Source: a virus
IMG/VR virus record: IMGVR_UViG_3300044491_002233
Coordinates: 1 to 61,160 of that record
Reading direction: 5' to 3' (one strand)
Length of the DNA: 61,160 bases
Part shown: piece by piece, positions 48,987 to 56,879 of the stretch
How the letters are laid out: every line of letters starts with the position of its first letter
How positions within the stretch are numbered: position 1 is the stretch's first letter
Notes under the pieces: model-generated
The model's database searches: none
What the model was told of the DNA's origin: nothing
The model's input: the letters and a program-made list of their open reading frames with translations, nothing else
Program-made: the position numbers and the translations under genes

Positions 48987-49546
48987 AGTCTTCCAACAGC
49001 AACTTCGATAACACCTGCTTCTTCGGTAGTTTTATCTTCTAGGCTTTTTCCAATCACGCTTCCGGCTGGTGGGTTACTATCTTCAGTCCATGCTCTGGCG
49101 TGTCCTGCTGTCGCACTAGAAACCATCATGTCACCTTTTGACACAGTGCCTATGACTTTGGTTGGTACCCTACCCAGTAATGCGATCGGTGGGTGTGTTT
49201 CTGTTAGTAATTCTGGTTGTCGGTGTGGACTGTTCATCACACAGTATGGATCTGTTGATAGAACTCCTGCGATCCTCTTGTCAGCATCTGCGGTGGTCTC
49301 TGTTATCTCATTTACACCACCAAAGCTAACAACAGTGCCTGGTTCATAGACTTGGTCAGCATGATATCTTTCAGCCACGTCAGCGTACTTGGCCTGTCGG
49401 GCAACTGTCTCGAATCCACCCGCTGTGGAGTTGTCATGTATCCTCAATGCGTCATTGGTCGTGTCCACTGTGACCTCGCCCAACGCACCCGTGAACGCAT
49501 CGTTCTGTGAGCTGGTCCCTCTTCTAAATTGTAATGTTGTTGGCAT
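48983..49546 (-). CDS. Tail-fibre-type protein with peptidase-G2/IMC-like end
   Basis: 187 residues. The N-terminus TLQFRRGTSSQNDAFTGALG with VDTTNDALRIHDN is the trimerising attachment module used by many phage fibres. The C-terminal part AERYHADQVYEPGTVVSFGG, then IALLGRVPTKVIGTVSKGDM, resembles the self-cleaving intramolecular chaperone (peptidase G2) of fibre proteins; the same domain ends the protein at 51948. Late promoter AATAAATA and GAGGAGA ribosome site upstream. Confidence 0.7.
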   Translation of the reverse strand: MPTTLQFRRGTSSQNDAFTGALGEVTVDTTNDALRIHDNSTAGGFETVARQAKYADVAERYHADQVYEPGTVVSFGGVNEITETTADADKRIAGVLSTDPYCVMNSPHRQPELLTETHPPIALLGRVPTKVIGTVSKGDMMVSSATAGHARAWTEDSNPPAGSVIGKSLEDKTTEEAGVIEVAVGRL

Positions 49547-49561
49547 AGTTTTCTCTCCTCT

Positions 49562-49569
49562 TATTTATT
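49562..49569 (-). promoter_or_regulatory. Late promoter before 49546
   Basis: AATAAATA on the minus strand, 15 nt before the ATG, ribosome site between. Confidence 0.6.
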
Positions 49570-49570
49570 G

Positions 49571-51793
49571 TTATGCTCCCACGTAGGCCTCATCTGAGCC
49601 TAGGTCTAATGTTTCTGTGGTACCGATCGGGTCCATCATGTCAAAAACCGTTCCAAGGTTCACACCGAACGCGTCAGTTCCGCCAGACTCGAATGGCGTC
49701 TCCTGTGTGGTCTGGGCGGCGTTGTAACTGAGGTCGTAGTTGCCATCCGAACCCGGCATCGTGGATATGGTCGAGTTGGGATAACTTGATCCGGATCCTC
49801 CTCCACCACCGTCCGCCCAGCTCAACACACCGGTACCGTCCGTTGATAATACCTGTCCGGACGTGCCCGTGCCGTCGGGCAGTGTGAGTATGGTGTTAGA
49901 CGTTACCGTGCCTGGAGCCCTCAAGGCAATGTACTGTCCGCCCGAGGTGTCCTGTAATCTCACCTGACCCTGTGCCAACACGTCGATCTGTGTGTTGATC
50001 TGTGGTGATGTCAGCGTCTTGTTGGTCAATGTCTCCGATCCGGTTTTAGTGGCTAGTGCAGATGCTTCAACACCATCAACTGTGTCCGCGTCAAGGCCTG
50101 ATCCCGTGCCGTCCACGGTCTTGATCGCGGTCAGTATCTCTGACGCTGTCTGGTCAGCAGTTGCACCACTTTCAATGCCATCCAGTTTGGTGCCGTCTGT
50201 GGCCACGTCCCTGCCATCCACTGTGCCGGTCACTGTGATGTTGCCGGTCACTGACAGTGCGTTGTTGGCCACCACCTGTCCGCTGAATGTTGCAGAGGTG
50301 TCGGTAATCACAAGTTCGGTGTTGCCGTCCGCAGAGACGGTGATGGTCCCATTTGAGCCTGAATCCGTTACAGCCACTGATGAGTTCAGTTGTGCTATGG
50401 AGGTGGTTGAAACCGCCGCCACAGAGTCATCCACGTACACTTTGGTGGCCGCGTCGGTGTCCGCCGTTGGCGTGCCCAGGTTTATGATTTTGTTGGAGTC
50501 GACGTTGACCGCACCCGTGCCCGAGTTGGTTATGGTGATGTCCGCGTTGGACGGGGCGGATATGGTGGAACCAGTTATGACCAAGTCACCCACACCCGCG
50601 GTCTCCACCGTGGTTGATTCGTAGTCGTTGGCGATGCTGTTGTGTTGTTGACCCCTGCCCGCTTTCTTCTTTAACACCCGCAGTGAATTAGTGGCAGTGT
50701 CCGCGGACAGCGCCAGGTCTCCGAGGTATATGGTTGACCCCGTCACATACAAGGCCGCCCACTGTGACGTGGGAGAACCCAGACTGTAGGTGTTGTCCGC
50801 GCGTGGCACTATGTTGCCGCCCATGTCTATGCTGTCATTGATCTGTATGGCGCTTGAGTCATCGGACTTGATCGAGTTCAGTACCACCTGACCCGTGCCA
50901 CCCGGATTAAGCGTGATGTCTGAGTTGCTGGGACTATTGATCGTGCTTCCTGTGAATGTGATGTCTCCGGTTGAGGCTACCATATCGACAAAACTTAACG
51001 TACCACTTCCGTTGGTCTGTAGCACCTGATTGGCACTACCATCTGTGGTTGGGAACTTGTATGCGTTGTTGAACGTGATAGCACCACTGTCGTTGCCGTC
51101 AATCTTGAATTGTGTCTTACTTGGTGTGTTGGCATCTGCCGATGTGCCATCTGTGGTGACCGAAACAGCAAACTGTGTCCTGTTGGCATTGTTGGTGTTG
51201 TCAAAAGCAAACGTACCACCGACAATCAGTGCTGAACCATTCCAGTATTCGTGGTTACTTCTATATAGATAATCTCCCGAGTTGACTGCAAGTGGTGAGG
51301 CAATCGTGCCTCTGTATCTCCTTGTTCTTAAATCTGGGGCGTCAGCACTATCGTTGTACTGCTCCATCCTGACCTGTGCGGTCTGGGCACCTTCGCCCGT
51401 CATGTGTAGTGTCACTTCAGGCGAGGATTGGTTGATACCAATGTAGTTGTTGCCCTGGTCGATGCTGAGCGTGGATGTCGTCGTTATGAAGTTGCCGGTC
51501 GGATCCACCACGCACAGTTCGTTGGCCGCACCAAGGGTGGTGCCGTCCAGTACATTAAGTTCTGCGGCAGTGGAGGTGACCGCTGTGCCACCTATCGATA
51601 GATTGGTGGTGTTTAATCCTGTTGTGGTTGCTGTTCCGTTTACCTGTAATGCTGTTGTGGGTTCTGAAGTACCTACACCTATCCTTGAGTTCGTGACGTC
51701 GAGGTATAAAAGATTCGTCTCGAATGCTAGGTCCGTGCCGTTACGCGTCAGGTTAGACTTCAGCACCGAACCGGATATACGACCAATGGCCAT
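49571..51793 (-). CDS. Tail fibre protein A
   Basis: 740 residues. Shares its start MAIGRISGSVLKSNLTRNGT and FETNLLYLDVTNSRIGVGT with the fibres at 53100 and 56879. Repeated modules such as TGSTINSPSNSDITLNPGGT and TVDGRDVATDGTKLDGIESG are usual in trimeric fibre shafts; C-terminal LPDGTGTSGQVLSTDGTG precedes a Gly/Ser-rich tip. AAGGAG ribosome site; late promoter CATAAATA 83 nt upstream. Confidence 0.8.
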   Translation of the reverse strand: MAIGRISGSVLKSNLTRNGTDLAFETNLLYLDVTNSRIGVGTSEPTTALQVNGTATTTGLNTTNLSIGGTAVTSTAAELNVLDGTTLGAANELCVVDPTGNFITTTSTLSIDQGNNYIGINQSSPEVTLHMTGEGAQTAQVRMEQYNDSADAPDLRTRRYRGTIASPLAVNSGDYLYRSNHEYWNGSALIVGGTFAFDNTNNANRTQFAVSVTTDGTSADANTPSKTQFKIDGNDSGAITFNNAYKFPTTDGSANQVLQTNGSGTLSFVDMVASTGDITFTGSTINSPSNSDITLNPGGTGQVVLNSIKSDDSSAIQINDSIDMGGNIVPRADNTYSLGSPTSQWAALYVTGSTIYLGDLALSADTATNSLRVLKKKAGRGQQHNSIANDYESTTVETAGVGDLVITGSTISAPSNADITITNSGTGAVNVDSNKIINLGTPTADTDAATKVYVDDSVAAVSTTSIAQLNSSVAVTDSGSNGTITVSADGNTELVITDTSATFSGQVVANNALSVTGNITVTGTVDGRDVATDGTKLDGIESGATADQTASEILTAIKTVDGTGSGLDADTVDGVEASALATKTGSETLTNKTLTSPQINTQIDVLAQGQVRLQDTSGGQYIALRAPGTVTSNTILTLPDGTGTSGQVLSTDGTGVLSWADGGGGGSGSSYPNSTISTMPGSDGNYDLSYNAAQTTQETPFESGGTDAFGVNLGTVFDMMDPIGTTETLDLGSDEAYVGA

Positions 51794-51876
51794 ACCTGGT
51801 ACTCCTTATAATAATGTTAGTGTGGCAAACGCCACGCACGGCCTCTTTATCATTGCCGGCCGACAGCAGTATGAGT

Positions 51877-51884
51877 ATTTATGC
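51877..51884 (-). promoter_or_regulatory. Late promoter of tail fibre A
   Basis: CATAAATA on the minus strand immediately after the terminator at 51890-51921. Confidence 0.6.
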
Positions 51885-51889
51885 GCCTA

Positions 51890-51921
51890 AAAAAAAAGGG
51901 CGATGTTTCCACCGCCCTTTG
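51890..51921 (-). terminator. Terminator of gene at 51948
   Basis: AAAGGGCG/CGCCCTTT stem with a 10-nt loop, followed on the minus strand by eight or nine U. Confidence 0.9.
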
Positions 51922-51947
51922 ATTCTACTAAAAAGTAAAATTATTTA

Positions 51948-52979
51948 TTAGTTGTTGGTCCTCACAACACAGTTTACCAATTTGATACCTGCGTCTGAGT
52001 TGGTCTCAAGTGCTCTACCAATAACGTGGAATGGGTTGATTGACTCACCCGCCGCTACTGCTCTAGCACAACCTTTCACGCTTGAAGTCACAAGCCTCTG
52101 ACCTTTTGTCACAGCACCTGTTACCCTAACTGGAGTCCTTCCAGTCATCGCGATGAATGGGTGTGATTCGTTGTTACCTGCCGCTGAGTTCATCATGAAC
52201 GCTGGTTGGTCGGACACAACACCGAACACTGCTTCTGACATCTCAGAAGTTGATTCAGTGATCTCTGCGTCACCGCCCAGTTCTACAACTGCGCCTGCTG
52301 TCATTGGAGCGTCTGCTTCGAAACGCTCGCCGATGTCCGCGTACTGCGCCGATGTTGCTGTAGCGTGTAACACGTTACATCTCATGTCCACGAGGTTGAA
52401 GTCCGAGTTTGGAACCTCGGTTCCCTCGTTGTGTGTTGATCTAAGTGCAGTCCAGGCACCACCCGCGTTGCCGTAGATGGATGTTCCGTCATCCGCGTAT
52501 GCGTCGTCCCATAGCCAGTAGATGTCTTGTTCAGCCACGTCTGATCCCGTACCCCTGTGTAGGTGCACGCCCGAGAACCTCGGCATCTGTCCTGACTGTG
52601 ACACGTTTTTGTTAAGTGCGATGATGGCGTCCTCAACGCTTAAGTTCTGTGTGTTGATGATTGTTTCCGTACCGTTTACAGTAAGGTTACCTGGGATGGT
52701 CACACCGTCTGACGTGATCGTCATCGACGTTGTGTTGTCCGCAGTTACAGTGATCGTACCGTTCGATCCCGAGTCAGTGACAGTGATGTTTGTGTCTAGT
52801 TGTGAAATACTGTTCTGTGACAGACCCGCTAGTGAGTCGTCCACATATTTCTTGTTGGCCACGTCACCGTCAGCGCTTGGTGCCGCTGTGGCTAGACCTG
52901 TGATGGTGTTAGCACTTGCTGATATAGTAATATCACCAACTGATACACCGTTATGTACTCTAAAGTTTCTTGTTGTCAT
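51948..52979 (-). CDS. Tail fibre protein B with IMC-like C-terminus
   Basis: 343 residues. N-terminal FRVHNGVSVGDITISASANT, a shaft with TVTDSGSNGTITVTADNTT (also in fibre A) and LTVNGTETIINTQNLSVEDA (also in fibres at 53100 and 56879). The C-terminal domain (YADIGERFEADAPMTAGAVV and FIAMTGRTPVRVTGAVTKGQ) is the paralogue of that at 48983. Likely folds and trims the fibre end. Confidence 0.75.
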   Translation of the reverse strand: MTTRNFRVHNGVSVGDITISASANTITGLATAAPSADGDVANKKYVDDSLAGLSQNSISQLDTNITVTDSGSNGTITVTADNTTSMTITSDGVTIPGNLTVNGTETIINTQNLSVEDAIIALNKNVSQSGQMPRFSGVHLHRGTGSDVAEQDIYWLWDDAYADDGTSIYGNAGGAWTALRSTHNEGTEVPNSDFNLVDMRCNVLHATATSAQYADIGERFEADAPMTAGAVVELGGDAEITESTSEMSEAVFGVVSDQPAFMMNSAAGNNESHPFIAMTGRTPVRVTGAVTKGQRLVTSSVKGCARAVAAGESINPFHVIGRALETNSDAGIKLVNCVVRTNN

Positions 52980-53027
52980 GGTTCCTATGTCTCCCGCATG
53001 ATTGTGTTTGATTTAATGATGAGCCGT

Positions 53028-53068
53028 AAAAAAACGCCCCAACAGTAGTATTTACCATTGGGACGTTT
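53028..53068 (-). terminator. Terminator with a late promoter box in its loop
   Basis: Arms AAACGTCCCAA and TTGGGGCGTTT (minus strand) pair with one mismatch, followed by a run of U. The 15-nt loop contains GTAAATA (53049-53055), a late-type promoter pointing to the gene at 52979. Confidence 0.75.
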
Positions 53069-53099
53069 AGAATTATCGTTAAGGTTCTAGTTTTGCCTA

Positions 53100-54857
53100 C
53101 TAAACTGCTACAAGTGAGTACTGCACCTTGGCCGCTGTTTGGCCACCTGTGCTAACCGCTTGTATGTTCACTGTACCACTGTCGTATACGGCAGTGACAG
53201 TCGCTAAGTCACCAGCACCAGTGTTGGTGATACCAAATACTGTGATGAATGCAGTTGAACCGTTATGGGTTACAACACCTTTCATAGAACTGTATTCTGT
53301 GTTAGCAGTATCAGTCAACTGGATGAATACTTCAGCACTTCTGTAAGAAGTGGCATTGAAGCTCATGATAGTAGTCGCACTTGATGTGAAGTTAACTGAA
53401 GTCGCCTCAGATCTAGCAACACCACCCGTTACAAGTGAAGTACCATCAGCACCTGTGATCGCAAATATCCTCGCACCCGAGTGAGGAGCAGAAGTAAATG
53501 TGATGTTGGTACCTGATACCGAGTAGTTCTCAGTTGGTTCTTGGTAAACGTTGTCAATGTAAACGAACACGTTGTTCGCTGATTCTGGAGCAGAGCTAAA
53601 GAAACCAGTGAACGTTGTGGTCGAACCGTCACCTGTTGTTGATTCTTTAGTGAAAGTCGGTGCGTCACCGGCAATCGCGAATGTGACGTACGTTGAACCG
53701 TCCGTGGATCCTTCGAAGGATCCAGTCTCAGAGTTGAACCTGATGACACCAGTGGCCGCCGTTGGTCTGGCCGCAGTATTACCTTGTGGAAGTAATAGAG
53801 CGTCTGTCTTAGAACCAATGTCTAGGCTGTAGCTCGGTGTTCCAGTTCCGATACCGATCCTGTCTGTGCCACCGTCAATAAACAGTAGGTTTTGATCGTT
53901 GTTACCCTCGAACCTGGCGTCTAGGTCAGCGCCCGCTTCGTTGAAAGTGAATGTTCCACCGTCAAAGATCACTGTGCTTGAAGTGGTCAGTGTTGTGATG
54001 CCTGTGGCAGAACCAATGAAGTTACCACCTGATGATTCGATGTCCTTGGCCTTGAAGTCAGCGTATGAATCGATCGTCACGTTACCTGCTGTGGTTCCGT
54101 CCTCACCTGATGTTATGGCCGTGACGAATTCGTCCGCCGACTCATCCCACATGAAAGAAACGTTGTCGTCTGACCCCCTGTTCATGAACAGACCTTGGTC
54201 GAACGTGTTTGCGTCTCCACCCGAGTTGTTCTTAGCCAATTGGATCAAAGGATCTTCAACTACTAAAGTCTGTGAATCTATCGTTGTTGTGGTACCGTTT
54301 ACTGTCAAGTCACCAGTCACAGTCATGGCTGAACTCACAGCGACCTGTCCCGTTCCGTTAGGAGTCAGTGTGATGTCACCGTTTGTGGTCAAACTTGTAA
54401 TTGTTGATGCCGTGGTTGATACACCTGTAACTCCCAATTCGATTGTTGAAGCGGTAATCTTCGCCCTCTTGGTTCCTGCTATGGAGAAGTGTATCTCGTC
54501 TAGGTCTGAACTTGGTTCAACACTTACTTTAGTGTCCTCGTCCGCGTCCTTTAGTTCCGTACCTGATGCCAGGTTGGCCCAAGCACCGTTGGCGTAACCT
54601 TCGATGGTTGCGTCGTCTGTGCTGTACCTGATGTCACCGTTTACTGGTGAGCCCGGTCTCTGTGCGTTGGTTCCTGATGGTAGTCTTAGAGAGTCCGTAG
54701 CAGAGATGTGTAGTGTGGTCGCCGGTGAGGCTGTACCGATACCGATTCTGCTGTTGGTCACGTCTAAGGCTAATAAATTTGTCTCAAAAGTAAGGTCAGT
54801 TCCTGATCTAGCCAAGTTGGCTGACAGCATCTGTCCTGTTATTCGTCCTATTGCCAT
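53100..54857 (-). CDS. Tail fibre protein C
   Basis: 585 residues. MAIGRITGQMLSANLARSGT start as in fibre A, then LRLPSGTNAQRPGSPVNGDI, LTVNGTTTTIDSQTLVVEDP and MNRGSDDNVSFMWDESADEF. The C-terminal part shares the block FTKESTTGDGSTTTFTGFF with NVYQEPTENYSVSG found in the protein at 55833. Late promoter AATAAATA ~45 nt upstream and AAGGGGA ribosome site. Confidence 0.8.
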   Translation of the reverse strand: MAIGRITGQMLSANLARSGTDLTFETNLLALDVTNSRIGIGTASPATTLHISATDSLRLPSGTNAQRPGSPVNGDIRYSTDDATIEGYANGAWANLASGTELKDADEDTKVSVEPSSDLDEIHFSIAGTKRAKITASTIELGVTGVSTTASTITSLTTNGDITLTPNGTGQVAVSSAMTVTGDLTVNGTTTTIDSQTLVVEDPLIQLAKNNSGGDANTFDQGLFMNRGSDDNVSFMWDESADEFVTAITSGEDGTTAGNVTIDSYADFKAKDIESSGGNFIGSATGITTLTTSSTVIFDGGTFTFNEAGADLDARFEGNNDQNLLFIDGGTDRIGIGTGTPSYSLDIGSKTDALLLPQGNTAARPTAATGVIRFNSETGSFEGSTDGSTYVTFAIAGDAPTFTKESTTGDGSTTTFTGFFSSAPESANNVFVYIDNVYQEPTENYSVSGTNITFTSAPHSGARIFAITGADGTSLVTGGVARSEATSVNFTSSATTIMSFNATSYRSAEVFIQLTDTANTEYSSMKGVVTHNGSTAFITVFGITNTGAGDLATVTAVYDSGTVNIQAVSTGGQTAAKVQYSLVAV

Positions 54858-54902
54858 TGTTTTATCCCCTTATCGATAATTGTTGTCTTGCAAAACTATA
54901 GG

Positions 54903-54940
54903 TATTTATTTTAAAAGGTTGATTTGTGTGGTGTTAAATA
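54903..54940. promoter_or_regulatory. Divergent late promoters (fibre C and 54951 gene)
   Basis: AATAAATA on the minus strand (54903-54910) serves fibre C; TTAAATA on the plus strand (54934-54940) lies 10 nt before the ATG at 54951. Confidence 0.55.
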
Positions 54941-54950
54941 GCCATACGAT

Positions 54951-55484
54951 ATGAAGAAATATGACTTTATAACCGTGCTAGGCACCAATTCCATTAAGAT
55001 AGGTGTGGATCGATTGCGTGAATACGGTCCTGTAATGACAGTCAGCAACAAGGAATTGCCGTTAAAAAATCTAGATTACGTGTGGACACGTGACGAGGAT
55101 CATGTGCGCTGGTATCTGCAACAGAAACCAGCACCCGTGCAGTGTGTGACCACACCGCAATTGTACAACAAGTACGTTTTCTACGACTTCGTACACAGTT
55201 TCCCACCACTGAATCCACAGTTCAATCTGCAACTGGATGTCAACACCAATGACCAAACCTTAGCACTGCTGTCAGCGATAGGACTGACTAACAAGATAGT
55301 GATGTTGGTTGGGTATGCGATCAGCGATCAGAAGGTGCTTAAGGACCTCAGAAGCGTGATCATGCTACATCCTAACATTAAGTTCTACTTTCTGTGCAAT
55401 CCACCCAAGACCAAACAGTTGGACTTTTGTGCCAATGCGGAGTGCGTGTTATTCAAGGACATGGAGCAGTTGAAGGATGCATAA
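54951..55484 (+). CDS. Hypothetical protein, Rossmann-like
   Basis: 177 residues. FITVLGTNSIKIGVDRLREY, KIVMLVGYAISDQKVLKDL and IKFYFLCNPPKTKQLDF look like the strands of a Rossmann or related alpha/beta fold, but no nucleotide-binding glycine pattern is clear. Not recognised. It is paired with the gene at 55477 (8-nt overlap), in a two-gene plus-strand island within the fibre block. Confidence 0.5.
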   Translation: MKKYDFITVLGTNSIKIGVDRLREYGPVMTVSNKELPLKNLDYVWTRDEDHVRWYLQQKPAPVQCVTTPQLYNKYVFYDFVHSFPPLNPQFNLQLDVNTNDQTLALLSAIGLTNKIVMLVGYAISDQKVLKDLRSVIMLHPNIKFYFLCNPPKTKQLDFCANAECVLFKDMEQLKDA

Positions 55485-55836
55485 AGTAGACATCAACTAC
55501 ATAGTGAAAGTTATGTGGCCGGGACACTGCCGTAATAGGAGCCTCAAGGTTCTAGAGGAACGTGCGGACATAGTTGAGACCATGAACGGACATCGCAAGA
55601 AGATAGAGAATTTTTGTCAGGCATCATGCACGGATGCATACAACGTCAGCAACGAATACGACATGAAAGGATTCAACATAGGATTCAAGTCCGGACAGGA
55701 TGTGTACAACTTCATCCTGGAACAGGCCACGATAGGTTACGAGATAGACAGGGAGATCGGCAGGTTCAACATCTTCTCACAGAAATACATCAAGCACATC
55801 ATAAGGTACACAGCAAAAGGTATAGTGATAGATTAA
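55477..55836 (+). CDS. Hypothetical protein
   Basis: 119 residues, helical with several Cys and His (MWPGHCRNRSL, NFCQASCTDAY). No complete metal site pattern. Overlaps the gene before by 8 nt and shares a TTAA stop palindrome with the convergent fibre-type gene at 55833. Not recognised. Confidence 0.5.
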   Translation: MHKVDINYIVKVMWPGHCRNRSLKVLEERADIVETMNGHRKKIENFCQASCTDAYNVSNEYDMKGFNIGFKSGQDVYNFILEQATIGYEIDREIGRFNIFSQKYIKHIIRYTAKGIVID

Positions 55837-56879
55837 TCAGCGAAGCCGTGCATGACTACGATCCTGGCACTGTCATGTGGCGCCTCTATGGAAGATCCGT
55901 CAGTGCCGCCAGTGAACGCCAAAATGTTAGAGGAGATGGTGTAGTTCTGTGTGGGCTCCTGAATCACACCGTCCACGTACACGATCACGTTTTTAGCGTC
56001 GGATGGTGTCACAGTCATGATGAACTGTGTAGATGATCCGTCACCTGTGAACACATCCTTAGTGATATTAGCCGCGGCAGATTCAGTACGTAACGCGGTA
56101 TAGGTCGAACCGTCCAGGGAGACTTCATATTTGCCCGTTGTAGTATTAAAGCGTATGATACCTTCCTGTGCGGATGGTCTTTCTAGTGTAGTTCCTGAAG
56201 GGACGACCATACCTGTTGTCGTGTTGAAATCAAACAATCCCGTTCCCTGTGTGGTGAACGTCATGTCCGCATTGGTCACTATATTGCCAATATTGTTCGC
56301 CGTGAACTCTGTGTTTCCGGTGTTGGTTTCTAAATTCTGTAAACCTTTCGTGCCCGTGTATCTGCCACCGGATATGTAAACTGATTTACCTGTAAAATCT
56401 ATTCCATTAGGCAAGTTGGACCCGATGAAGTGTAACACACCAGATTGGTAGTCAAAGAACCATTCGTCGTTGTTAGACGAACTTGAACCCACAGCGAACA
56501 CCTGGTCACCGCTTGCCGCCGCGTTGCCGGCATCTGATGAAGTATGGATATAAACCTTAACTTGATATGTAGATCCTATTTCAGGTGGTATCCAGTCAAT
56601 CACTCCGGTCTTCCAGGTCCTGTTGGCCGCCGCAGTTCCGTCGTTAGTTGCCTCGATGGGTCCACTTGTTGGATAAACTGTAACCACACCTGCACTCGAT
56701 CCCGGCATCACTGCAGGAATGCCTGATGCTTGGTTCCATGTGTTGTCACCCCTTAGCAATAACGGAGATGCGATGGCCTCGTTAGGCGCCTTCTTGGCCG
56801 CATTAGTGTCTGTCTTGGTCCTGCCGTATCCGAGTTTCTTCCAAAGATAATCTACTTTTTTCGCATCAGTAATGGCCAT
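55833..56879 (-). CDS. Tail-fibre / virion structural protein
   Basis: 348 residues. The start ITDAKKVDYLWKKLGYGRTK, then APNEAIASPLLLRGDNTWNQ and TWKTGVIDWIPPEIGSTYQV, matches in my memory a fibre-associated structural protein common in marine T4-like phages. The C-terminus with IVYVDGVIQEPTQNYTISSN is shared with fibre C. Overlaps the large PKD fibre gene by one nucleotide (TAATG) and is co-transcribed with it. Confidence 0.7.
   Translation of the reverse strand: MAITDAKKVDYLWKKLGYGRTKTDTNAAKKAPNEAIASPLLLRGDNTWNQASGIPAVMPGSSAGVVTVYPTSGPIEATNDGTAAANRTWKTGVIDWIPPEIGSTYQVKVYIHTSSDAGNAAASGDQVFAVGSSSSNNDEWFFDYQSGVLHFIGSNLPNGIDFTGKSVYISGGRYTGTKGLQNLETNTGNTEFTANNIGNIVTNADMTFTTQGTGLFDFNTTTGMVVPSGTTLERPSAQEGIIRFNTTTGKYEVSLDGSTYTALRTESAAANITKDVFTGDGSSTQFIMTVTPSDAKNVIVYVDGVIQEPTQNYTISSNILAFTGGTDGSSIEAPHDSARIVVMHGFAD

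Noticed and set aside
49992-54597. Long plus-strand open frames opposite the fibre genes (49992-50624, 53899-54597)
   Set aside because: They are antisense to clear fibre genes, rich in Val/Ser/Pro as expected from reverse-complemented Thr/Gly/Asp codons, and have no promoter or ribosome site.
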